Source: Bradyrhizobium sp. ARR65 | GTDB lineage: Bacteria; Pseudomonadota; Alphaproteobacteria; Rhizobiales; Xanthobacteraceae | Direction: 5' to 3' | Assembly: GCF_000472385.1 (NCBI RefSeq) | Contig: NZ_AWZU01000040.1 | Span: forward strand, 1 to 64,000 | DNA length: 64,000 nucleotides | In this document: positions 24,495 to 32,071 of the stretch, piece by piece | Numbering within the stretch: the first letter of the stretch is position 1 | Layout of the letters: each line of letters begins with the position of its first letter | Program-made: the position numbers and the translations under genes | Notes under the pieces: generated by a model | What the model saw: only the letters and a program-made list of their open reading frames with translations | Told to the model about the DNA's origin: nothing | The model's database searches: none

Positions 24495-24679
24495 AGCACC
24501 GACGAAAGCAGCACACGATTATAGCATCGGCAAGCCGCGGCTCTTCACAGATCACCGCGTCGGCATAGCGGCCGAGCGCACGCTGGGCGATCTCTTCGCA
24601 CAAGCAGGCAGCCGCCACTGTTGCCAACGATGACGAGCGGACACCGTCATCGTAATCCTGAACCCTGCTCCAGCGTCCA
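24495..24679 (-). pseudogene. Duplicated 5' end of the flp-like gene
   Basis: A direct repeat of 24071-24251 with small indels. Translation gives 'ACLCEEIAQRALGRYADAVICEEPRLA', matching residues 15-40 of the intact protein. The start region is altered and the rest of the gene absent. It is preceded on the same strand by the globin remnant, in the order expected for bjgb-flp. Confidence 0.85.
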
Positions 24680-24942
24680 CAGCAGCGCCGCGCCAACGGC
24701 GTGTAATCGGCCGCTTTCACGCCATAGTCGACGTGTCGCTTGACAAGAGTGCTCGCCGCCGGCAACTCGGCTTCGAGATTGCCGAGACTGTTGACCAAAG
24801 CGCCCGGCGTCGCCATCAGCTTGCAGCGTTGTTCAGTCATATCGCTGCGTAACAAAGGTTTGACCGCCGGCGCAATCTCGAACAGCCGTCCATTGAACAA
24901 GGCGGTGGCTTGCGATGCCGGTGCAATCAACTTAACGCGCAA
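24680..24942 (-). pseudogene. Single-domain haemoglobin (Bjgb-like) remnant
   Basis: 'APASQATALFNGRLFEIAPAVKPLLRSDMTEQRCKLMATPGALVNSLGNLEAELPAASTLVKRHVDYGVKAADYTPL' (given here as the span 24690-24942) matches vibrio-type bacterial globins: the CD-region 'FEIAP..KPLF..DM', the F-helix 'ARRHVDYGVK'. A shift then gives 'GAALLWTLEQGSG'. The first 20 residues and the final third are missing. It probably represents the ancestral haemoglobin of this nitrate locus, now lost. Confidence 0.8.
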
Positions 24943-25001
24943 TCATCGGCAGCGCGGATCACGGATGGCGGAGCGCACCGCAAATGTGTGGCGTATGACG
25001 C

Positions 25002-25247
25002 GACAACGCCGAGCGAAATGGCTGTAAACGGCCATGAATGAGTCGGCGAGGTGCCTCAAACTGGCGCGACAACACCGCGATTCAAAATATGTTCTTGAAC
25101 ATATCCTTCGTCCGTCACAACTCCACAGCGGCGGCGAAGCATGGATCTGATTTTCGCAATCCAGGTGAACGATTGTGAATCGTTTTGTCAGTCGAATGGA
25201 CGCCGTCGCGTCCCAAAGGGAGTGCCTGCAATGTTACGCAAGACCAT
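25002..25247 (+). repeat. Inverted repeat, right arm
   Basis: The partner of 24253-24494. It carries the second 20-bp palindrome and the start of the small exported protein gene at 25231. This arm is the promoter region for the plus-strand globin/reductase/narK genes. Confidence 0.85.
25086..25105. promoter_or_regulatory. 20-bp palindrome, right-arm copy
   Basis: ATATGTTC-TT-GAACATAT (25087-25104) is perfect; the outermost pair is mismatched. It stands about 320 bp upstream of the PNPOx-globin gene and 125 bp upstream of the small gene at 25231. Confidence 0.65.
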
Positions 25248-25371
25248 GATCGTCTTGGCTAAGGCTGCCGCTCTCACCAGCGCACCGACTGTCGAAGCGT
25301 TTGCGCATGGCGATGCAGTGGGCGCGCGTTTTCCCCGCTGCGGATGGTGCGCATTAAGTTGGTTACACTGA
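25231..25371 (+). CDS. Short exported peptide, possibly truncated
   Basis: A 46-residue reading frame: MLRKTMIVLAKAAALTSAPT is followed by 'VEAFAHGDAVG', a signal peptide with cleavage after AFA. RBS AAAGGGAG at 25215-25222. The mature part is only about 20 residues with two Cys and may be a frameshifted remnant of a Gly/His-rich exported protein. Its first codons are also conserved in the left inverted-repeat arm. Confidence 0.45.
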   Translation: MLRKTMIVLAKAAALTSAPTVEAFAHGDAVGARFPRCGWCALSWLH

Positions 25372-25423
25372 CATCGCAAGCCGCCGCCCTTTTCCATGGG
25401 CAGCTGTTCGAGGTGGGATAAAT

Positions 25424-26503
25424 ATGAACCTGCACCGAGTATCTTTGGTTGACAGCCCAGCAAGTAATCCATCGCCTTCTGAGCTTGGCCACCCGCCGGG
25501 CCAGCCCGGTGGTCCGGCAAAGGTGAAAACCCCAAGCCTCCTGCCCGGCTCCGAAGGCGAGCACGCGCTGCAGGCGAAATATGCCTCCGAGGATCGGGCC
25601 AATACCTTTTATGCCCGGCAGGTCCTGAATTTTCTCGCCCCGCGAATGCGGGAATTCATCTCCCGGCAGGAGTTCATGTTCGTCGGCACCGCCGATCGTC
25701 ACGGTGAATGCGATTGCAGCCCGAGATTCGGCGAGCCCGGCTTCATCCATGTGCTGGGGAACAAGCATCTCCTCTACCCCGAATATCGCGGCAACGGCGT
25801 ATTTGCCAGCCTGGGGAATATTTCAGAAAATCCGCACGTCGCCCTGCTGATCCTCGACTTCTATCGAGATTCCATCGGCCTGCATGTCAATGGCAAGGCG
25901 CGCATCGTGCAGAGCGATGATCTCGAAGCCTTTGCCGACAAGCTGCCCAAGGATGTGCTGACCGAGTTGGCGAAGGACGGCAAGAGCCGGCCGAATAGGT
26001 GGGTAATGGTCGAGGTCGAGGAGGCCTACATCCAATGCTCCAAGCACATCCCGCTGCTAAAAAAGCTGGAGCGACCGATCGATTGGGGAACCGACAGCGT
26101 CGCTGCGAAGAAGGGGGATTATTTCCAGCTGAAGGACATCCCGCTCTATGACCGGATCGGTGGCGACCAGGCGATGGACATCGCCGTCGATCTGTTCCAC
26201 CGCAAGCTCCTCGAGGACGACCTCGTCGGACGATTCTTCGACGATCTCGATGGGGTGGCTCAGCGGCTCAAGGAGAAATCCTTTCTCGTCATGGCCTTTG
26301 GCGGTCCGTACCAGTACAGCGGCGTCGAGCTGGTCAGCAAAATGGGGCTGGAGGCGCGGCATTTCGACCGGCTATCCGCGATCCTCAAGGAAACTCTGAA
26401 AGAGCTGAAGATCGGCGCCCCGGAAATCGAAGAGATGATGCAGGTCATCGAGACCACGCGCGAAGTCATCCTGAATCTCTTGGATCGCCAGTGCTTGCGG
26501 TGA
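25424..26503 (+). CDS. PNPOx-like flavin domain fused to a truncated globin
   Basis: A 359-residue two-domain protein. After a Pro-rich N-terminus, residues about 50-210 are a pyridoxamine-phosphate-oxidase-like split barrel ('FISRQEFMFVGTADRHGECDCSPRFGEPGFIHVLG', 'YPEYRGNGVFASLGNISENPHVALLILDFYRDSIGLHVNGKARI'), a fold that binds FMN, F420 or haem. Residues about 238-355 are group I truncated-globin-like ('PLYDRIGGDQAMDIAVDLFHRKLLEDDLVGRFFDD', 'QRLKEKSFLVMAFGGPYQYSG'). The segment after 'YSG' is about three residues short, and I do not find the usual proximal His at its place. Ten bp before the FHA-reductase gene, so the two proteins probably work together, perhaps in NO or O2 chemistry. Confidence 0.85.
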   Translation: MNLHRVSLVDSPASNPSPSELGHPPGQPGGPAKVKTPSLLPGSEGEHALQAKYASEDRANTFYARQVLNFLAPRMREFISRQEFMFVGTADRHGECDCSPRFGEPGFIHVLGNKHLLYPEYRGNGVFASLGNISENPHVALLILDFYRDSIGLHVNGKARIVQSDDLEAFADKLPKDVLTELAKDGKSRPNRWVMVEVEEAYIQCSKHIPLLKKLERPIDWGTDSVAAKKGDYFQLKDIPLYDRIGGDQAMDIAVDLFHRKLLEDDLVGRFFDDLDGVAQRLKEKSFLVMAFGGPYQYSGVELVSKMGLEARHFDRLSAILKETLKELKIGAPEIEEMMQVIETTREVILNLLDRQCLR

Positions 26504-26513
26504 GGAGCGCACC

Positions 26514-28205
26514 ATGACCAGACGGGATGTCGATGGGAATGCAGGATCGGCCCCACCCGAACCGGCATTTTGGGAACAGCTATTCGCCGGCCTGCCGGCG
26601 CCGGTCACCGTCCCGGACAGTCCAGGCGGATCGGCGACACCGCAATCCGAAACTCTCGGATGTCGCCGCAGAACCTGGATCGATCGGCTGTTCGCGGGCG
26701 AGGAATCATATGCCGACTCGCCCGACAAGATCGTCATCCTGCAGAACGGCGTCGAGATCGAGGATGTGCCGATCGATCCGCTGGGCAGCTGGACCGTCGT
26801 CGGACGACATCCGCGTGCCCATATACAACTCGAGGCCTACAAGCTCGGCCTGTTTCACGCCGCCTTCCAAAAGAAGGACGGCAGGTTTTATCTAAGAGCG
26901 ATCGATCTTGAATGCGGGACGCTTCTCGATCGAAAAAAGATCAAGGCGGGCGTGCCTGTTCCGCTACGGGATGGGTCTCTGGTCGACATCCCGGGCTATC
27001 AACTGCGTATCCGCCTTGCCAATTCTCCGGCCACCGCAGGGGAGGAGATTGTCGAGGCTGAGGAATTGGCGGAAGTTCCCTCCTATTTCTATGTCCCGCC
27101 CCCGGCCCCCTCAAGCCCAGTGCTGTCGAATCTCACCGAGAATCGCGCCACCATCGCGCTCTGGTCGGGCGGCGTCACGAGCTTGAAGGTGGCGGACATT
27201 ATCGAGGAAACCGCCGACACCAAGACCTTTCGGCTCGTCGGCGAAAAGCCGCTCCTGTTCTCCTATCGACCGGGTCAGTTCGTGACCCTTCTTCTCACCA
27301 TCGATGGCGAGTATATCGAGCGGTCCTACAGCATCTCATCGAGCCCGTCCCGGCCGCATGTTCTCGAATTGACTGTGAAACGCGTACCCGGCGGTCGTGT
27401 GTCGAACTGGCTGTGCGACCATGTCATGCGGGGGGAGCGGCTGACCATCAAGGGGCCGGCTGGAAAATTCAGCTGCTTCGATTGTCCGGCGTCAAATATG
27501 CTCTTCATCGGCGCCGGCAGCGGGATCACGCCGATGATGTCGATGAGCCGTTGGATCGCCGACACAACCGCCGATGTGGATGTGAAGTTCCTGGTCTCGT
27601 TCAAATCGCCTGCGGACATCATTTTCCGCAAGGAGCTCGAGCTCATCTCGGCTCGGCATACCTGTTTCCGCGTTGCCGTCACCCTGACCTCCGCCTCGCC
27701 TGGACGAACCGATTCTTGGACCGGCCTCACCGGGCGATTCGACAAGTCGATGATCCATGCGCTGGTCCCCGACCTCGATCAGCGGCACGTCTTCCTGTGC
27801 GGGCCCGAGTCCTTCGCCGCGGAGGTGAGGAGGATCCTCCAGGAGCTCGGCTTTGATCAGACCAAGCTCCATAGCGAGAGTTTCGGATCCAGCCGGGTTG
27901 CGAGAGGAGGCAAGCGTGTGCCGAAGCCACTGGCGCTGTCCGAACCGCGGCACCGTGTCCACTTCATCAAGAGCGACAGGACGGTCGAGACGGACGAGAC
28001 AGTGACCCTTCTGGAGCTGGCGGAAGCCCACGGAATCGAGATGGATTACGCCTGCCGGACCGGCAGTTGCGCAGAGTGCGAGGTGAGCTTCACCGGAACG
28101 CTTTCCGAGAAACCGGAGTTCGAAAAGGACCGCCGGCGCAAGGAGAACGGGATCGCCTTTGCTTGTTGCAGCGTCGCCCTTTCCGATCTCGAGGTGGAAG
28201 CGTGA
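26514..28205 (+). CDS. FHA domain-ferredoxin reductase-[2Fe-2S] ferredoxin fusion
   Basis: A 563-residue protein. FHA-like domain about 70-170 ('GSWTVVGRHPRAHIQLEAYKLGLFHAAF', 'RAIDLECGTLLDRKKIKAG', 'LRDGSLVDIPGYQLRI'). FAD-binding 220-330 with 'YRPGQFVTLLL' and RxYS as 'RSYSISSSP'. NAD(P)H-binding 330-450 with 'MLFIGAGSGITPMMSM' and 'VFLCGPESFAAEV'. C-terminal plant-type ferredoxin 475-563 with Cys in 'DYACRTGSCAECEVSF' and 'AFACC'. The reductase part resembles flavohaemoglobin and hybrid-cluster reductases, so it likely reduces the preceding globin protein. The FHA part would link it to a phospho-Thr signal, but the canonical Ser-x-x-His reads 'LFHA', so phosphopeptide binding is uncertain. 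Confidence 0.88.
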   Translation: MTRRDVDGNAGSAPPEPAFWEQLFAGLPAPVTVPDSPGGSATPQSETLGCRRRTWIDRLFAGEESYADSPDKIVILQNGVEIEDVPIDPLGSWTVVGRHPRAHIQLEAYKLGLFHAAFQKKDGRFYLRAIDLECGTLLDRKKIKAGVPVPLRDGSLVDIPGYQLRIRLANSPATAGEEIVEAEELAEVPSYFYVPPPAPSSPVLSNLTENRATIALWSGGVTSLKVADIIEETADTKTFRLVGEKPLLFSYRPGQFVTLLLTIDGEYIERSYSISSSPSRPHVLELTVKRVPGGRVSNWLCDHVMRGERLTIKGPAGKFSCFDCPASNMLFIGAGSGITPMMSMSRWIADTTADVDVKFLVSFKSPADIIFRKELELISARHTCFRVAVTLTSASPGRTDSWTGLTGRFDKSMIHALVPDLDQRHVFLCGPESFAAEVRRILQELGFDQTKLHSESFGSSRVARGGKRVPKPLALSEPRHRVHFIKSDRTVETDETVTLLELAEAHGIEMDYACRTGSCAECEVSFTGTLSEKPEFEKDRRRKENGIAFACCSVALSDLEVEA

Positions 28206-29554
28206 AAGACGGTGCAGCGGAGCAAACATTGATGCGGGGCCACAAGGTTGAACAGCTTGGGATAGCGACCGTCGGCTTTTTTTGGTGTTTCCTGATGTGG
28301 TTCTCCACGGCTACCTTTAGCCCAAGCATCGCGGCGACGTATCATCTCACGATCAAGGACCTTGGCCTGCTCGCCAGTTCGGCCATCTGGATGACGCCGG
28401 CCGGGCGCATCTTCGCCGGCTGGGCGTCCGATCGATTTGGCGCTCCGCGGACGTTCGCCGCAATCCTTGCCGGCTGCGGACTGGTTTCGATCGCGTCGGC
28501 TTTCACCACCAGCTACGAGCTGCTTTTCGCCGAGCGAGTGCTCGTCGCCATTGCCGGCGTCTCCTTCGTCGTCGGCGTCCAGCACGTGGCGCAATGGTTC
28601 GACGCCCACGAGATCGGCACCGCCGAGGGACTTTACGCCGGCACCGGCAATGTCGGTGCTGGCGTCGGCGCATTGTTCCTGCCGCGCATGTTTGGCACCG
28701 ATTATCGGAGCGCATTTCTGTGGCTGGGTATGATCGCTCTCGTCATCGCCGCCTGCTATCTGTGGCGCGGTAGCTCCGCCAAGACCATGGAGCGGCGTGA
28801 CGCGGTGCGGCGCGGCGGCGACCTGCGCGGAATGGTATTCGTGTGGACCCGCTATATCGCCATCGCTTTGATGCTGGCTTATGCGATGTCGTTCGGCTTG
28901 GAAATCGCTTTGAACGCTTGGCTGCCGGGTTATTTCGCCCGCGGCTTTCACAATGAGATTCTCGCGCTCGGCTTCAACGGCGTTGCCGGCATTCAGATCG
29001 CGGCCGGCACGTTTGCGGCCGTGGCATCGTTCAACGCGTCTTTGTTCCGGCCATTCGCCGGCTTCATGTCTGACCTCTTCCAGCGCAGGGGTTGGACGCC
29101 GTTGCCTTTCATTGCCAAGGAACTGTCCTACGCGCCGCGCCTGCATTGGCTGGCAATCGCGCTCATCCTGATCATGCTGTCGATGATCGGGCTGACCGTT
29201 GCCGGGCTTTACGGCTTTTTGCCCTGGTCGATCGCGGTGCTGGTGGTGCTCGGCATCTTTGTATCGTTCGGCACCGGCGGCACTTTCGCCCTGGTTCCGC
29301 TGCTCTTTCCGGACCGCCCCGGTATTGCCGCCGGCTTCATCGGCGGGATCTCAACCGTCGGCGGCATCGCCTATCCGCTGATCTTTGCCAGCAGCGCCAA
29401 CGCCCACGTCGGATATCTCTACGTCTCGCTCTACATGTTCGCGCCGTTCATCATGTTCTACTTCTGGGCAGCGCGTTACGAGCGGAATCCGCAGGAGCAT
29501 GGCCTGCTTGGCCGCGCTCTGGCCGGCCTGAGCTCCGCACCGAAGCCGTCGTGA
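28202..29554 (+). CDS. narK: Nitrate/nitrite MFS transporter
   Basis: A 450-residue major-facilitator protein with about 12 hydrophobic segments. Signatures: 'WCFLMWFSTATFSPSIAATYHLT', 'GRIFAGWASDRFGAPR' (MFS motif A region), 'GVQHVAQWFDAHEIGTAEGLYAGTGNVGAGVGALFLPR' and 'GIAAGFIGGISTVGGIAYPLIF', the last two being nitrate-signature Gly-rich segments of the NNP family. The GTG at 28202 overlaps the upstream stop by 4 bp; an ATG at 28232 behind GGAG is the alternative. The context (nasA opposite) says nitrate import and/or nitrite export at the inner membrane. Confidence 0.9.
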   Translation: MKDGAAEQTLMRGHKVEQLGIATVGFFWCFLMWFSTATFSPSIAATYHLTIKDLGLLASSAIWMTPAGRIFAGWASDRFGAPRTFAAILAGCGLVSIASAFTTSYELLFAERVLVAIAGVSFVVGVQHVAQWFDAHEIGTAEGLYAGTGNVGAGVGALFLPRMFGTDYRSAFLWLGMIALVIAACYLWRGSSAKTMERRDAVRRGGDLRGMVFVWTRYIAIALMLAYAMSFGLEIALNAWLPGYFARGFHNEILALGFNGVAGIQIAAGTFAAVASFNASLFRPFAGFMSDLFQRRGWTPLPFIAKELSYAPRLHWLAIALILIMLSMIGLTVAGLYGFLPWSIAVLVVLGIFVSFGTGGTFALVPLLFPDRPGIAAGFIGGISTVGGIAYPLIFASSANAHVGYLYVSLYMFAPFIMFYFWAARYERNPQEHGLLGRALAGLSSAPKPS

Positions 29555-29572
29555 AATTCTCCAGGAGATGCA

Positions 29573-29728
29573 ATGAACCCCATTGATATTCGTGTCGCGC
29601 CGCACGAGCCTTGGTACAAATACGGCGTCGCCGTCCTGCTGTTCGAAATAGCCGTCGCCATCGCGGTCAGCGGCTACTCGCTGTATGTGACCTTTAACGG
29701 CCTCGGCGGCTTTCCTGGAGAGCATTAG
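29573..29728 (+). CDS. 51-residue single-pass membrane peptide after narK
   Basis: MNPIDIRVAPHEPWYKYGVA is followed by one hydrophobic helix ('VLLFEIAVAIAVSGYSLYVTF') and 'NGLGGFPGEH'. AGGAG lies 8 bases before the ATG, and the gene is 18 bp after narK. Amphipathic N-terminus in, helix, short Gly-rich exit. Possibly a small subunit or partner of NarK or of the globin/reductase complex. Not recognised. Confidence 0.65.
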   Translation: MNPIDIRVAPHEPWYKYGVAVLLFEIAVAIAVSGYSLYVTFNGLGGFPGEH

Positions 29729-30100
29729 CGCCACGCCATAACTGCCGGGCGGTGTCGCAGCTGGTGACTGTACACAACGGCGGTAGTCTATCTCTACCTC
29801 GATCGCGTTCGGGCCTGGGTTTCCACGCTCAGGACCGGGCGGGCTGCTCAAGGCGATCCCACCGCGCTTCCTGCTGAGTGAAGGAGATGATCAACGAGGG
29901 GAACGCAGAAAGCCCGCAAGCCGCGACACGCCAAGCCGTGGCGTCGCGCGTGCATCCTGGAGCGCGGCTTCGGACGACGGGCAATTGCCGCTACGACGGC
30001 TTAGGCGGTCTCGTTCTCCAGGGCGTGTTCAAGCCGGAGCCGCCCCGCCATCGGCTGTGAGCTGCCTCCATCTATTCTATTAGACCGAGGAGACTCGAAA
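29729..30100. other. Intergenic, no supported gene
   Basis: A 60-codon frame at 29878-30060 has no recognisable motif. It probably holds the transcription end of the narK operon, but no strong hairpin was identified. Confidence 0.4.
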
Positions 30101-30345
30101 TGAACAGATTGCTCACCCTTGGCCTGTTAACCCGTTGGCCGGCGCTAGTGCCCTCCCGGCGTCGGCGACCGATGTCACGGAAGCGGAATTGATGCAGGCC
30201 GCGACCACGCTGGCGCGGCAATATGACGCCAATGCCGCCAGGAATCCCGGCGGCATGGCCGCGCTGTACGCCGCGGATGGCATACGGGTCGCACCGTCCG
30301 GCTCGATCGTGCGTGGCCGGCAGGCCCTCACGACCTATTATACTA
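30101..30345 (+). pseudogene. NTF2-like (SgcJ/EcaC-type) gene fragment
   Basis: It starts MNRLLTLGLL, shifts frame within the signal peptide, and continues 'GASALPASATDVTEAELMQAATTLARQYDANAARNPGGMAALYAADGIRVAPSGSIVRGRQALTTYY'. This is the first half of an exported NTF2-like protein, cut off where the convergent gene at 30343 ends. A fragment with one frameshift. Confidence 0.65.
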
Positions 30346-30600
30346 GTTCGATTTCTTGCCGGGTTTTGTCGGCTCGGCTGAGCGCGCATTGCCCCAGGGA
30401 TCACATTTTTCAGCGGGAGCCGGGATTTTCTCCAACGCGGCCTTGTAATCCTTTTCGCTCACCCGCGGATGTGTCTCGACCGGAAAGGACTGTTTGATGC
30501 TCTGCTCGCCAAAATCCTGAGCGTGAGTGGACAAGGTGAGCGGCGACATAGACGCCATCGCCACGGCGAGAGTCCCTAGGGCGAGCCTTTCACGGATCAT
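30343..30600 (-). CDS. Small exported protein with conserved Lys/Pro tail
   Basis: An 85-residue protein with a signal peptide (about 1-28, ending THA). The mature part 'FPVETHPRVSEKDYKAALEKIPAPAEKCDPWGNARSAEPTKPGKKSN' resembles a small periplasmic family seen widely in Bradyrhizobium, often near metal-efflux genes. It is 22 bp from the tolC gene on the same strand but downstream of it, so it could be the last gene of the efflux operon. Function unknown. Confidence 0.7.
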   Translation of the reverse strand: MIRERLALGTLAVAMASMSPLTLSTHAQDFGEQSIKQSFPVETHPRVSEKDYKAALEKIPAPAEKCDPWGNARSAEPTKPGKKSN

Positions 30601-30621
30601 GTTTGTCTCCCTTCCAAGCCC

Positions 30622-32043
30622 TTACTGTCCCGACGGGGTACGCAAGCCGTGCCAGGCATCACGCACCTGATGATAGTGGACCTCCGGCAGATAATCCGGG
30701 GTATCCAGATTGAGGGTATGAACGTCGAGCCGTCCGACCGCGCTCAACAGCGTGTAGGATGCAATGATCCGATCGCGCTGGGCCTGGATTAGGCGCGATC
30801 GCGCGTTGGTCAGGTCCTGCTGGGCGTTGAGCACATCGATCGTGGTGCGCTGCCCGCCGGCAGCTTCGCGCCTCACTCCCTGCAGGGCGACATCGGCCGC
30901 ACGCACCTCCGATTCGGCTGCAGTGAGCGCTATCTTGGTTCCTTCGTTGGAAACCCATGCACCCACGACCGCTGCTCGCGTTTGATCTCTCACATGCTCG
31001 AGGACCATGCGGCTCTGCGATGCCAGCTCCTTGGCCTGGCGTGTTTGTGATGCAGCCATGCCGCCGTCGTAGATCGGCAGATTGATCTGCCCTAGGATCG
31101 AGGCTTGATCCGTACCAAACGTTCCAAGCGTCGTATCAGATTGCTTTGACCGGCTGGCGCTCGCCTGCACCGCTACGGTCGGCAGCAAAGTGCCTTCCGC
31201 CACCTTGATCATCGTCTCGGCGACATCGACATCGTAACGTGCGCCAAGCACGGCTGGATGTTCGTGATAGGCGGTGCCGATCGACGCGTTCATGGTGATC
31301 GGCGATAGACGATCAACCGGCGCTGCTGCAGCCAGTTGCGACGGCGGAGCTCCGATCACCTGCGTGTAGAGTGCCTTGCTGATGTCCAGTGCAACTTCGG
31401 CCGCGTTGAGGTCGGCGAGCCCGCGACTCAGCCGCGCTTCCGCCTGGGCCGTGTCGGTTGGCGTGACGTCGCCCGCCGCCAAACGCCGCTGGGTGGTAGC
31501 TTGGATCTCGCGTAGCACATTTACGTTGGTTCGCTGTGATTCGACGAGCGCCTGATTGGCCAGCACATTCATATAGGCCGTAGTCGCATCCAGCAGTACG
31601 CCCTGCCCGGTATTGCGGAGGGCCTCGCGTCCGGACAGGACCTGAAATTCCGCGACGCGAACGCTGTTGGTGGCCTTGTTTCCGTTGAACAGCACCTGCG
31701 TCACCGTTAACCCGATCGTCCACGGACGGAGCGTCGTGCCTTCAATCGAGTTGTCCGGCAGGGTGTTGCGAACGGCCTGGAGACCCACGCTCAAACTCGC
31801 CACGATTTGCGGCCGGTAGCCGGAAAGCGCTTGCGGCACGTTTTCATCCGCGCCGCGCTGCCGCGCGCGATCGGCGTTGAGCTGCGGACTGGACTGATAG
31901 GCTCGCACCAGCGCTTCCGGCAGAGTCTCGGCCACGGCGCTTTCGACTGTCGCGAAGCCAATGAGCGCGGCAAGGCAAAGCGACGACCTCGCCAGCCGGC
32001 GGCCCATCTCGTCCGATCGATGGAGAGGTTTAACCCCACTCAC
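30622..32043 (-). CDS. TolC-family outer-membrane channel
   Basis: A 473-residue outer-membrane efflux protein with a signal peptide (about 1-38), then 'LPEALVRAYQSSPQLNADRARQRGADENVPQALSGYRPQI' and the duplicated structural repeat ('TGQGVLLDATTAYMNVLANQALVESQ...', 'AAGGQRTTIDVLNAQQDLTNARSRLIQAQRDRIIASYTLLSAVGRLD'), typical of TolC itself. GTG start at 32043 with GAGGTGAGCT upstream. It lies 28 bp after the RND pump gene, so it forms the outer part of a tripartite efflux system whose pump and adaptor are now broken. Confidence 0.9.
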   Translation of the reverse strand: MSGVKPLHRSDEMGRRLARSSLCLAALIGFATVESAVAETLPEALVRAYQSSPQLNADRARQRGADENVPQALSGYRPQIVASLSVGLQAVRNTLPDNSIEGTTLRPWTIGLTVTQVLFNGNKATNSVRVAEFQVLSGREALRNTGQGVLLDATTAYMNVLANQALVESQRTNVNVLREIQATTQRRLAAGDVTPTDTAQAEARLSRGLADLNAAEVALDISKALYTQVIGAPPSQLAAAAPVDRLSPITMNASIGTAYHEHPAVLGARYDVDVAETMIKVAEGTLLPTVAVQASASRSKQSDTTLGTFGTDQASILGQINLPIYDGGMAASQTRQAKELASQSRMVLEHVRDQTRAAVVGAWVSNEGTKIALTAAESEVRAADVALQGVRREAAGGQRTTIDVLNAQQDLTNARSRLIQAQRDRIIASYTLLSAVGRLDVHTLNLDTPDYLPEVHYHQVRDAWHGLRTPSGQ

Positions 32044-32071
32044 AGCTCACCTCGACCTTAGCCATCTCTCG

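Noticed and set aside
30135-30497. 120-codon plus-strand gene
   Set aside because: Its first part is the NTF2-like fragment, and the second half is antisense to the exported protein at 30343-30600.
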